A stretch of DNA of 64,000 nucleotides from Kineosporia sp. NBRC 101731 (GTDB taxonomy: Bacteria; Actinomycetota; Actinomycetes; Actinomycetales; Kineosporiaceae): positions 112,500 to 176,499 of the forward strand of contig NZ_BSTC01000015.1 of NCBI RefSeq assembly GCF_030269305.1. Direction: 5' to 3'. This document shows positions 50,788 to 60,000 of the stretch, piece after piece (within the stretch, counting starts at the first letter, position 1; each line of letters begins with the position of its first letter). Both the position numbers and the translations under genes were made by a program. The notes beneath the pieces were generated by a model that worked only from the letters and a program-made list of their open reading frames with translations, was not told the DNA's origin and searched no databases.

Positions 50788-52221
50788 TCAGCGGCTCTCG
50801 GTCGAGTTGGCGGGCCGGTCAGGTTCGGCAGACTGGTCGGGTTCGGCGGGCCGGTCAGGTACGGCGGGCCGGTCAGGTACGGCGGGCCGGTCAGGTACGG
50901 CGGGCCGGTCAGGTACGGCGGGCCGGTCAGGTTCGGCAGGCTGGTCGGGTTCGGTGCGCAGGTCTGGTGCAGCAAGCTGGTCAGGTTCAGCGTGCAGGCC
51001 CTGGAAGATCTGGTTGGTCACGGTGCGGTGTTCCGCCATCGATGCTCCCGACGCGCCTGGCACGAAGACCGGCTGCCGGGCGGAACCGCCGTCGATCGAT
51101 CGCCCGCGCCACGACAGCTCACCGCGACTGCTGGCCCGCACCGACCGGCCGACCAGCCAGCCGAACACCCCGATCGACGCCGGGTGCGCGAGCGCGTCGG
51201 GCAGTGAGCGGCCGTCGGTACGCTCCGCCACCAGGTAACGGCCGATCACGCCGGCCAGGTAGCCGCTGAAGCCGGTCAGCGAGCCGGTCAGCGCAGCGAT
51301 GGGTGGCACCAGGTAGACCACACCCAAGCCGGCGACGACTGCCCCGGCACCGGTCCGGCCACCGAAGGCCGACCAGAGTGACTTGGTGTAGCCGTCGCGC
51401 AGTTCCGCCCAGTCGCCGTACATCCGGCAGACCGCGAGATGGGTGCCGTCGACGACCCCGCCCCGCCCTCCGGCCGCCTTCACAGACCGCAGCAGGGCGA
51501 TGTCGTCCAGCACCGCGCCCCGCACCGTGGGAGCCGCGTGCCCACCACTGTCGCGGTAGATCTCGGTGTCGACCACCAGGAACTGGCCGTTGGCTGCGGA
51601 AAGGCTCGCCCGCGGTGAGTTCTCGGCCTTGTGCAGAGGCAGGGTGGTGAGCCAGGACCACTGCAGCAGAGGCTGCACGAGACGCTCGCCCGCGGTACCG
51701 GCCAGCTGACGCGGGTACGGCGAGACCAGTTGCAGGTCAGACTTTCTGAGCAGGTTCACTGCAGCGGCCAGAGCATGTGGTGCGAACAGCACATCAGCGT
51801 CCACGAACACCAGCACCGAACCCGACGCCAGCCGGGCCCCGGCGTGGCAGGCGTTCGGTTTACCCAGCCAGCCCTCGGGCGGATCCCCAGCGCTGAGCAT
51901 CCGAACCCGCGGATCCCCGGCCGCCGTGGCCCGCACCACATCGACCGTGCCGTCCGTCGAGCCGTCGTCGATGACGAGGATCTCCAGGTAGGGCACCCGG
52001 ATCTGGTCGAGCAGCGACGCCAGACAGGGCGCCACCCGCTCGGCCTCGTTACGGACCGGCAGCAGCACGGTGACGCGCTCGCCGACCTCGTCCGGGTCGT
52101 TCCCCGGCTGTCGTAACGCCCGCAGATTGAACGCCGTGTGCACGGTCAGTCCCATGGCGGTCAGGCTTCCCACCCGCACCAGTCCGCGCCAGACAGCGCG
52201 TGCCGTACTCCGTCTCGTCAA
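50788..52221 (-). CDS. Family 2 glycosyltransferase, carotenoid type (CruG-like), with repeat tail
   Basis: This encodes 477 residues from TTG 52221, overlapping the cruF stop (TTGA). The GT2 domain has VTVLLPVRNEAERVAPCL, EILVIDDGSTDGT, VFVDADVLFAP and a DD motif in the acceptor loop; later segments (YGDWAELRDGYTKSLWSAFG) and membrane helices resemble CruG/CrtQ-type enzymes. It is predicted to put a sugar on a hydroxylated carotenoid end group. The C-terminal 60 or so residues are a Pro-Asp-Arg-Pro-Ala-Val repeat encoded by an 18-bp tandem array (50812-50955). Confidence 0.82.
   Translation of the reverse strand: MTRRSTARAVWRGLVRVGSLTAMGLTVHTAFNLRALRQPGNDPDEVGERVTVLLPVRNEAERVAPCLASLLDQIRVPYLEILVIDDGSTDGTVDVVRATAAGDPRVRMLSAGDPPEGWLGKPNACHAGARLASGSVLVFVDADVLFAPHALAAAVNLLRKSDLQLVSPYPRQLAGTAGERLVQPLLQWSWLTTLPLHKAENSPRASLSAANGQFLVVDTEIYRDSGGHAAPTVRGAVLDDIALLRSVKAAGGRGGVVDGTHLAVCRMYGDWAELRDGYTKSLWSAFGGRTGAGAVVAGLGVVYLVPPIAALTGSLTGFSGYLAGVIGRYLVAERTDGRSLPDALAHPASIGVFGWLVGRSVRASSRGELSWRGRSIDGGSARQPVFVPGASGASMAEHRTVTNQIFQGLHAEPDQLAAPDLRTEPDQPAEPDRPAVPDRPAVPDRPAVPDRPAVPDRPAEPDQSAEPDRPANSTESR
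50812..50955. repeat. 18-bp tandem repeat array in the glycosyltransferase 3' end
   Basis: Eight units of 18 bp lie end to end. Four consecutive identical units read gggccggtcaggtacggc, with diverged units on both sides. On the coding strand they give six-residue repeats. Copy-number change would keep the frame. Confidence 0.95.
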
Positions 52222-53480
52222 CGTTCCCCGATCCGTGCGGTCGTGTCCTTGAAATCGTCGTCCTGGTCCGGCCTGTTGCCGGAGCCAGGCCTACCGCCGG
52301 CGCCGGGCCTACTGCCCGAGTCTGCCCAACTGCCGGGTTCAGGCCAGCTCCCCGAGCCTGCCCGCTTTCCGGGATCAGGCCTATGCCCGGAGCCGGCCCG
52401 CTTGCCGGAGCTGGGCCTATCGCTCGAGCTGGGCCTATCGCTCGAGCCGGGCCTACCGCCTGTGCCCGTCCTGGTCCCCGGTCCGGTACTGCCGGATCCC
52501 GATTCGTGCCCGGTCCGCGATCTCTGGCCCGGTCTGCCGCCCGGCACAGTGCTCTGCTCGCGGGCGAGGTCCTGACCACGGTGGTCCTCAGGGGCAGGGT
52601 TCGGCTCCTGGGAGGGCTCGCGATCCGGCCCGGTTCCTGGCTCGGTGCCTGGCCCGGATCCTGGTTCTCCGTCGGGTTCGGCTCCGGCGACCGCGATCAG
52701 GTGGCGTAGATAAGGCAGGACCGTCAGGCCCATCACCAGGCCTCCGTAGACCCCCACCCAGGGCCGGCCGAAGAAGAACAGGTTGGCCACGGCCGACCCG
52801 AGCCAGGTCCAGGCCAGCACGGAGGCGGCAGGCCATTCCCAACCTCGCCGACGGTCCGGACGGTCGGGCAGCGCGCGGTCGAGCGCGGCGACGATGATCA
52901 GCGCCACCAGCAGCCAGCCCGCGTAGTTCGTCAGCGGGATGCCGGGCACACCGGGCAGCGCCGGGTGTGGGTCGGCGAAACGCCAGGCATCCTGCGCGGT
53001 CATCTGTGGGTCGAGGTAGAGGTCCCAGGCGGCGAGGGTGAATCCGCCGAGCAGGACCGTGCGCGCCCGGCTCCTGGTCCCGCCGAGGCCGGTGGCCAGG
53101 CGACGGCCCAGCAACAGAGCCGGATAGGCGATCATCGTCCAGGCGATCGGGACCAGCACCGGTACCCCGACGACCTTCAGGCCCAGCCGGCCGGTGTAGA
53201 TGTACTCGCCGAACGGATATCCCGTGTGCACGCCGATCGTCTCGGCCGCCAGTCCGATGCCGCCCGCGACCGCGAACAGGATCGCGGCGTGCCGAGGACT
53301 CCAGCGCAGGGCGGCGTGCAGCACCCCGGCCGAGGTCAGCAGCAGCACACTGAGCACGGTGACCACGCGCAGGGGAGCACCGGACAGCAGCGGGTAACTG
53401 ATCTGGGTCAGGACACCGGCGATCAGCAGGCCGATCACGATCTGCCCCGGAACGTCCGGTGCTGTCGACTGCCGGTTCAT
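52218..53480 (-). CDS. cruF: Carotenoid 1',2'-hydratase CruF (DUF422) with low-complexity tail
   Basis: From ATG 53480 it has 420 residues. The first 270 are a polytopic membrane domain of the CruF family with the typical AETIGVHTGYPFGEYIYTG and VVGVPVLVPIAWTMIAYP stretches, and LTNYAGWLLVALI. CruF adds water across the terminal double bond of acyclic carotenoids. The last 150 residues are Gly/Pro/Ser/Arg-rich and repetitive (18-bp units near 52408-52461), not part of the family. It overlaps the CrtA-like gene by 4 bases and the next gene by 4. Confidence 0.85.
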   Translation of the reverse strand: MNRQSTAPDVPGQIVIGLLIAGVLTQISYPLLSGAPLRVVTVLSVLLLTSAGVLHAALRWSPRHAAILFAVAGGIGLAAETIGVHTGYPFGEYIYTGRLGLKVVGVPVLVPIAWTMIAYPALLLGRRLATGLGGTRSRARTVLLGGFTLAAWDLYLDPQMTAQDAWRFADPHPALPGVPGIPLTNYAGWLLVALIIVAALDRALPDRPDRRRGWEWPAASVLAWTWLGSAVANLFFFGRPWVGVYGGLVMGLTVLPYLRHLIAVAGAEPDGEPGSGPGTEPGTGPDREPSQEPNPAPEDHRGQDLAREQSTVPGGRPGQRSRTGHESGSGSTGPGTRTGTGGRPGSSDRPSSSDRPSSGKRAGSGHRPDPGKRAGSGSWPEPGSWADSGSRPGAGGRPGSGNRPDQDDDFKDTTARIGER

Positions 53481-54235
53481 TCTTCCCCCCGCCGGCTGGG
53501 CTCCGGCGCGGTGCCCCGGAAGGATCCGAAGGTCCCGGTGACCGAGTGCACCTCGAACCGGGCGAAAAGTTCTTCCGCGTACCAGCGCTCGGGCCCGGTG
53601 CGACGGACCACGTCGAGGTGGCTGGCCCGGTGGTAGGCGAAATCGTTCAGCGCGGACGACGATTCCCACAGGGAGAACGTGCCCTGAAGACCGATCGGGG
53701 CCTCCCCGATACCGAGCGCCAGGCGTAGACCGGCGACGGTGGACAATTCGGCGGAGACCGGAGGGACGGAACGCCAGAAGCTCATCGCCCGACTCGGTCG
53801 CAGGCGGGCCCGGGTGATCGAGGCGACCTGGACGTCGTCCGCAATTCTTCGTGGTGCCGGTGACCCGAACGGCTCGGTGCGGGCCCACTCACCCCGGCTG
53901 GTCAGAGGGCTCATCGTGATCTCGAGACGCTCGGAGGCCAGGGCGTTCCAGCGGCGGTGGACCCCACCCTCCGCGAACGCGGTGGCGTGCTCCGGGCTCT
54001 CCCAGACGGTCAGCAAACCCCAGTGCCGGGGATCGGCGTCGCGCAGGGTGAACGTGCGCCCGTCGCCGGTACCGAGAAGTTTGGCGAAACGCAGCCCGGG
54101 GACGGACCGCAGCGCAAGGCGCTCGGTACCCATCCGGAGCAGCGCCAGAGGTAGGCGGGAGATCGGCACGCCCCAGACCGTGAGCACCACGTAGGTCATG
54201 GGGTACTTCACCACCCGTCTCGCCGGAGTCGTCAT
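53477..54235 (-). CDS. crtA: Spheroidene monooxygenase-like protein (CrtA type)
   Basis: This encodes 252 residues. Two similar halves contain the motif types GLLTVWESPEHATAFAEGG and GLQGTFSLWESSSALNDFAY, the latter with WYAEELFARFEV characteristic of CrtA. CrtA oxidises C-2 of acyclic hydroxy- or methoxy-carotenoids to a keto group. GGGAGAGCAGG precedes the ATG. It is the first gene of the second carotenoid operon and is divergent from menC across 74 bases. Confidence 0.8.
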   Translation of the reverse strand: MTTPARRVVKYPMTYVVLTVWGVPISRLPLALLRMGTERLALRSVPGLRFAKLLGTGDGRTFTLRDADPRHWGLLTVWESPEHATAFAEGGVHRRWNALASERLEITMSPLTSRGEWARTEPFGSPAPRRIADDVQVASITRARLRPSRAMSFWRSVPPVSAELSTVAGLRLALGIGEAPIGLQGTFSLWESSSALNDFAYHRASHLDVVRRTGPERWYAEELFARFEVHSVTGTFGSFRGTAPEPSRRGEE

Positions 54236-54309
54236 CCTGCTCTCCCAACCAACGGCCGCAACCTTACGCGGGCCCGCCGACAGTCTTGGCGCGGGCGTAA
54301 TCTGCCCAG

Positions 54310-55323
54310 GTGACGGCTCAGGCAGACTTCTCGGTGGCGCCCTACGCGATCGGGTTGACCGACCGCTTCCGGGGGATCACCGTGCGGGAGGGGGTCCTGC
54401 TGCCGGGCCCTCACGGATGGGGCGAGTTCTGCCCGTTCCCCGAGTACGACGACGCCGTCGCGTCCCGGTGGCTGGCGACGGCGGTGGAAGCCTGCACGGT
54501 CGGCTGGCCGGCGCCGGTGCGTGACCGGATCCCGGTGAACTGCATCGTTCCGGCTGTCACCCCCGAACGCGCCGCCGAGCTGGTGATCGCCTCGGGCTGT
54601 GCCACCGCGAAGGTCAAGGTGGCGGACCGGCCCGGCTCGCTCGCCGACGACCTGGCCCGGGTCGAGGCGGTGCGCTCGGCGCTCGGCCCGCACGGGGCCG
54701 TCCGGGTGGACGCGAACATGCGCTGGGACGTCGACGAGGCCGTTCACGCCCTGCGTGAGCTGACCCGGGTGGCGGGGGAGCTGGAGTATGCCGAGCAGCC
54801 CTGCCGCACCGTCGAGGAGCTCGCCGAGGTGCGTCGCCGGGTGGAGGTGCGGATCGCCGCCGACGAGTCCATCCGGCAGGCTGCCGACCCCACCCGGGTG
54901 CGGCTGAGCGAGGCGGCGGACGTCGCGGTGATCAAGTGCACACCGCTCGGAGGCGTACGCCGGGCCATGGAGGTGGCCGAGTCGACAGGACTGCCCTGTG
55001 TGGTCTCCTCGGCGCTGGAGACCAGCGTGGGTCTGGCCGCCCAGGTGGCCCTCGCGGCGGCGCTCCCGGAGCTCCCGTTCGCCTGCGGTCTCGGCACGAT
55101 CTCCCTGTTTCGCGAGGATGTCGCCCGTCCGGGTGAATCTCTGCGCCCGGAAAGTGGTTTCATCCGGGTTCCGGCTGCTGCGCCGGTGCCGGACCAGACC
55201 GTCCTCGCCGGGGTCGAGATGGTCGACCCGGTGCGTCGGGCCTGGTGGCTGGCGCGTCTGGGACGGGCGATCGACGGCTTGGCCGACCCGTCCGCGGTCC
55301 CGTCGGCGTGGCGCCTGGCCTGA
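54310..55323 (+). CDS. menC: o-Succinylbenzoate synthase (MenC)
   Basis: This enolase-superfamily enzyme of menaquinone synthesis dehydrates SHCHC to o-succinylbenzoate. It has 337 residues with the catalytic set visible: Lys101/Lys103 (AKVKVAD), metal ligands Asp134, Glu162 and Asp185 in VRVDANMRWD, EYAEQP and AADES, and Lys209 in AVIKCTPLGG. The start is GTG 54310. No other men gene is in the window. Confidence 0.92.
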   Translation: MTAQADFSVAPYAIGLTDRFRGITVREGVLLPGPHGWGEFCPFPEYDDAVASRWLATAVEACTVGWPAPVRDRIPVNCIVPAVTPERAAELVIASGCATAKVKVADRPGSLADDLARVEAVRSALGPHGAVRVDANMRWDVDEAVHALRELTRVAGELEYAEQPCRTVEELAEVRRRVEVRIAADESIRQAADPTRVRLSEAADVAVIKCTPLGGVRRAMEVAESTGLPCVVSSALETSVGLAAQVALAAALPELPFACGLGTISLFREDVARPGESLRPESGFIRVPAAAPVPDQTVLAGVEMVDPVRRAWWLARLGRAIDGLADPSAVPSAWRLA

Positions 55324-55462
55324 GCCGGCGACCTGCCCGGCCCGTCGGCATCCGCACTCCCACCCTCGGTCGCTCATCGTCGACGAGCCGATACTCAGCG
55401 TCGTCCGAACGGGGGCGCATCTGTGGTTGACGGACTCCCGGGCGACCGGTGTACATTCGAAT

Positions 55463-55484
55463 CGTTCGAACATGTGTTCGAACG
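55463..55484. promoter_or_regulatory. LexA-binding SOS box
   Basis: TCGAACATGTGTTCGA (55466-55481) exactly fits the actinobacterial/Bacillus-type SOS consensus TCGAAC-N4-GTTCGA. The arms extend as CGTTCGAAC/GTTCGAACG, a 9-base perfect inverted repeat. It precedes the DUF6504-HEPN-dnaE2-dinB block, so DNA damage should induce that block. Confidence 0.9.
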
Positions 55485-55586
55485 GGCTCATCGGGGATCA
55501 CAGCGCGCCGGCTGCCCTTGGTGAGTTGGTCGGTGACGAGGCGAACTCGACCCCGCCTCGTCACCGGCCGTCCCGGTGTCATGTTT

Positions 55587-55621
55587 CACCGGCCTGCGGA
55601 GAGGGGGACCGTAGGCCGGTG
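55587..55621 (+). other. Strong hairpin in the SOS-transcript leader
   Basis: CACCGGCCTGCGG (55587-55599) and CCGTAGGCCGGTG (55609-55621) pair over 13 positions with one G-U pair and a 9-base purine loop. It lies between the SOS box and the first gene. Possible roles are RNA stability or attenuation; no T-run follows. Confidence 0.65.
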
Positions 55622-55751
55622 GCAGCCCGTCTTCCCCCGGGCCTGGTTGCTCCGTAAGAGTTTTCGTGCGGCATCCGGATCAGCGTCAGGTATCAGTCGG
55701 CACATCGATCCCAGTCGGCAGCGGTAGCGGGAAGCGTAGGTGTAGAACGAA

Positions 55752-56360
55752 ATGGCTCGTCGGGTAAGTGAATTGGTTGATGTCCGGGTCGTCCAGGAAA
55801 CGGGTGACGCGCCGATGGCCTTCCTCTGGCGCGGTCGTCTCTACGTGGTGCGGGAAGTTCTCGGGCACTGGCACGAGCGGCGCGACTGGTGGTCCACCGC
55901 CGCCGCGCGTGCCCTGCACGGTGAGGACTCGCACGGCCGGCGACCCCCGGTCCCGGAAGAGCCGTCCTTCGCGGTCTGGTCCGGACAGCCGTCCGGATCC
56001 TCCGGCGAACTGCCTGGCGGAGTGCCCGGCGGTATCCCTGGGCGGGCCCGCGAAGACCAGCTCGAAGACGTTGTCGGCAGGTCCCACAAGCATTCTCGCC
56101 ATCGGTCTCGTGGTGGGGCGGAGCGAGGTGCCGAACGGCCCGGTTCGGCCCGGCGTCACTCCGGGCCGGCGGGAGCACCGGCTGGATCGGCCGGGCCCGC
56201 CGAAAAGCCCCACGAGTTCATGCTCGACAGCGAGTGCGAGGTCTGGAGGGTGGAGGCGAGCACCGGGCGGGCCTTCGGCAGCGGGGTGTACGACCTCTCC
56301 CGCACACCGTCCGCGGAGCAGTCGGCCGATTCCTGGCGCCTGCTCCAGGTCGCCGACTGA
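55752..56360 (+). CDS. DUF6504-family protein
   Basis: This encodes 202 residues. The N-terminal module (FLWRGRLYVVREVLGHWHERRDWW core at about 24-47) and the C-terminal part (ECEVWRVEAS, GVYDLSR, WRLLQVAD) are the conserved pieces of the DUF6504 family I associate with actinobacterial translesion-polymerase gene clusters. A Gly/Ser/Arg-rich insertion of about 75 residues (about 70-145) separates them and is unlike usual, shorter members. The ribosome site is weak. It is the first gene after the SOS box. Confidence 0.72.
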   Translation: MARRVSELVDVRVVQETGDAPMAFLWRGRLYVVREVLGHWHERRDWWSTAAARALHGEDSHGRRPPVPEEPSFAVWSGQPSGSSGELPGGVPGGIPGRAREDQLEDVVGRSHKHSRHRSRGGAERGAERPGSARRHSGPAGAPAGSAGPAEKPHEFMLDSECEVWRVEASTGRAFGSGVYDLSRTPSAEQSADSWRLLQVAD

Positions 56361-56648
56361 GCGCCCGCGAATTCCGGCCCGATCTTCATGACCGACTCCG
56401 GAACCACTTCTGGACCCAAGGATTCTGGTCCCGCGGAATCCGGTCCACCGGCGAGTTCTGTGCCGCCCCGTCAGAAATCCTCAGCCCCGGGAAACCCAGG
56501 CCCGTCAGGGCCCACGCCACGGACGGCACCATCTCCGCAACTCCCACGAGTTCCACCGTCGTGGCGGCCCTTTCATCAGGGTCACAGCGGTGCCGTACCC
56601 GATCGTCCGTCCGAACGTCCTGAACGTCCTGACCCCGAGGAGGCCGAC

Positions 56649-57083
56649 ATGTCGGCAACCACTCTGGCCCGGCCGCCCGTCTCGACCGCGGCGCGGATGC
56701 TGCTCGATCGTTCCCGGGCCGGCCTGGCCCAGGCCTGCGCGTCGCGCACCGCGTCCGAGCGCTACGTCACCGCACATCTGGCGGCCCTGCGGGCCGCGGC
56801 CGCGGTGCTCGCGGTCCGCAGTCGTCCCGGGGGCCGGGGCGGGCCCCGCAGCGTCTGGGAGGTCCTGCCCCGGGTTGCTCCTGAACTGGGCGAGTGGTCC
56901 TCGTTCTTCGCCTCCACCGCCTCCCGCCGGGCTGCGATCGACGCCGGCCGCACTGGCGTCATCAGTGCCCGCGAGGCCGACGATCTGCTGCGCGAGGCAG
57001 AGGCTTTCCACCATCTGGTCGAGTCCACACTCGGCCTGCCCTACCAGCAGGTTCTCCCGTTGACCCTGCCGAGCTGCGAATGA
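56649..57083 (+). CDS. SAV_6107-type HEPN domain protein
   Basis: From ATG 56649 (GAGGAGG upstream) it has 144 residues, almost all helical, with AARMLLDRSRAGLAQAC, YVTAHLAALRAAAAVLA, READDLLREAEAFHHLVESTL. This matches the family that accompanies DnaE2 in actinobacteria. HEPN domains can be nucleases; I see no certain R-x4-6-H catalytic motif. An in-frame Pro/Ser-rich extension starts at ATG 56388 and may be part of a longer version; I prefer the ribosome-supported start. Confidence 0.75.
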   Translation: MSATTLARPPVSTAARMLLDRSRAGLAQACASRTASERYVTAHLAALRAAAAVLAVRSRPGGRGGPRSVWEVLPRVAPELGEWSSFFASTASRRAAIDAGRTGVISAREADDLLREAEAFHHLVESTLGLPYQQVLPLTLPSCE

Positions 57084-57090
57084 CCACGAG

Positions 57091-60000
57091 ATGCCGCACC
57101 CCTTCACCCACCTGCACGTCGCCTCCGGGTACTCCCTCCGGTACGGCGCCTCCAGTCCGCGCCAGCTGGTCGAACAGGCCGTCTCCGAGGGCCTGACCTC
57201 CCTGGCACTGACCGACCGCGACGGCCTCTACGGCGCGGTCAAGTTTGTCAGCTCCTGTAAGGAAGCCGGGATCGAACCGGCCCTCGGTGTGAATCTCGCC
57301 GTCGAGCCAGTACTTCCGGTCGGCGGAAGGCGGCGGGTACCCGCCGGGCAAGGCATTCCGGGACCCGTCCGACGGGTCCCGGTGCGGGGCGGTGCCAGCG
57401 TGGACCCTCGTCTTCCCCGGGTCACCGTGCTGGCACTCGCCTCCGGCCCTGGCACCGGACTGCAGCCGGGCCAGGGTTGGGGTCGCCTGTGCCGGCTGGT
57501 CACCGCCACCCATCTGAGAGGTGAGCGGGGCCGGCCGGTCAGCACCGTCGAGTTGATCACCGAACAGGCCCAGCTCGACGGCGTCCCCGCGCTCGTCGTC
57601 CTGCTCGGGCCCGATTCCGAGTACGGCCGGGCGGTGCTGGCCGGTCGTGCCGATCTGGCACGGGCGGTGCTCGATCACTGGCGTGCCCTGCTGCCATCTG
57701 CCTGCCTGGCCGTGGAGATCGTGTATCACCTCGGGCCGCAGGGGGTTCCGGGAAGTCTTGGGCAAGCCGCGCGGATGCTGAACCTGGCCCGCCAGTACGG
57801 GGTTCCGGCCGTCCTCACCAACGCCGTGCGACACGCCGGCCGCGACGGTGCGGTCACGGTCGACGTGCTGGACGCTGCCCGCCGACTGGTCGCCATCGAC
57901 TCCCGGCACCTCGACCGCACCACCAGCGAGGGCTACCTCGTCGGCGCCGCCGAGATGACCCGCAGGGCGCACGACATCGCGGTCGCGGCCGGTGCCCCGG
58001 CGGCAGCGGGGCAGATGCTGGCGCTGACCGAGTCGCTGGCCTCGCGTTGTCTGATGAACGCGGATCGCGAGCTCGGTCTCGGCGAGGCCCACCTGCCCGA
58101 GGCCCGGGTACTCGGTCTGGAGGGCAAGGACGCACATGCCGAGCTACGACGGAGGTGCTTCGACCAGATCAGCACCCGCTATCCCCGGACGAGCCGCCGT
58201 GAGCGGGAGCGCATCGACGAGCGGCTGAATCGGGAACTGGAACTCGTCTCGGCCCTGGACATCCCCACCTACTTCCTCACCATCGCGAAGGCCTGCGACC
58301 TCATCCGGGAGATGGGCGTCCGGGTCGCGGCCCGGGGCTCCGGTGCGGGCAGTCTGATCAACCATCTGCTCGGCATCTCCGGGGTCGACCCGCTGCGGCA
58401 CGACCTGCTGATGGAGCGCTTCGCCACCCGGCACCGCGCCCAGCTGCCCGACATCGACCTGGACGTCGAGTCCGACCGGCGCACCGACGTGTACGAGAGA
58501 CTGCTCGACGTCTTCGGCGGCGACCGGGTCAGCTGTGTCTCGATGATGGACACCTACCGGGCCCGGCACGCCATCCGGGACGTCGGCAACGTGCTCGGCA
58601 TGCCCCCCGGCGAGGTCGACACCATCGCCAAGTCGTTCCCGCACATCCGGGCCCGGGACGTCCGTTCCGCCATCGCCGAACTGCCCGAACTACGCGCCTC
58701 CGGGCTCGCCCATCCTCGCCTGGGATTGCTGTTCGACCTGGTCGAACGCCTCGACGGGCTGCCCCGGCACGTCGCGCTGCATCCCTGCGGGGTGCTGATC
58801 TCGGACAACCGGTTGCTCGACCGCACACCGGTCGAGGCCAGCTGGATGGGTTTCCCGATGAGCCAGTTCGACAAGGACGATGTGGAGTCGCTCGGGCTGC
58901 TCAAGCTCGACATCCTCGGTATCCGCATGCAGTCCGCGATGTCCTACGCGATCCAGGAGATCGCCCGGGTGGACGGTCCGGACACCGTCGCGGCGGGGAA
59001 GCACGACGAGACGTCCGACTTCATCGACCGGACCGGCCTGATCGACCTCGACGCGGTGCCGCACGACGACCCGGCCACGTTCTCCCTGATCCAGAGCACC
59101 CGCACGCTCGGCTGTTTCCAGATCGAGTCACCCGGCCAGCGGGAGCTCGTGGGCAAGTTCGCTCCCGAGACCTTCCACGACCTGATCATCGACATCTCTC
59201 TGTTCCGTCCCGGCCCGGTGAAATCCGACATGATCACGCCCTTCCTGCGGGCCCGGCAGCGCTGGGACGAGCCGGAGTACCTGCACCCGGCTCTCCGGTC
59301 GGTTCTCGAAGACACGTGTGGGGTGGTCGTCTTCCACGAACAGGTGCTGCAGATCGTCAGTATCGCCACCGGCTGCGGCCTGGACGACGCCGACGAGTTC
59401 CGGCGGGTGATGGGGGTGTCGGCCAAGCACGAGTCGAACGAGGCGTGGTTCCGTCACCACGCCGCCCGCAGGCGCACCTCCGACGGTGATCGCGTGTTCG
59501 ACGACCATGCTATTGATCGAATATGGGCAGTTTTGAAAGCTTTTGCATCGTTCGGGTTCTGCAAGGCTCATGCCGCGGCGTTCGCCTTGCCCACCTACCA
59601 GTCGGCCTGGCTGAAGGCCCACCACCCGGCGGCGTTCCTGGCCGGGGTGCTCACCCACGACCCGGGCATGTATCCCAAGCGCCTGATCCTCGACGACGCC
59701 CGCAATTTCGGCATCACGGTGCTCCCTCTCGACGTGAACCACTCCGACGGTTCCTACCGGGTGGAACGGCTCGACGGCGAGCAGGAGGAACCGGGGTCGC
59801 TCTACACCACCCCTTCCTCCGAGCTCCACGCCCCGTTCGATGACGGTGCCGCTTCTGTCCTTGCCGGTGACTCCGTGAACCCTGGGGTGTCCGGCGTCCT
59901 CACCGCACCGATCGCTCCCGCCGTGTCCGGACGGACGGCTCTGGCCGATCAGAACGTCCTGACCGGTCTGCCCACTCCGGCATGTCCGCGCACCTCGTCC

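Larger units (their letters stand above)
55324..55751. other. Intergenic control region of the translesion-repair cassette
   Basis: There is no credible gene. The region holds a perfect-arm SOS box (55463-55484), a strong hairpin in the presumed leader (55587-55621), and about 130 further bases before the DUF6504 gene. The SOS box is 270 bases before that start, so the leader is long. Confidence 0.6.

Noticed and set aside
56388..56648. Separate small Pro/Ser-rich protein before the HEPN gene
   Set aside because: It is in frame with the HEPN gene and has no ribosome site, so it is either leader or an optional N-terminal extension, not its own gene.
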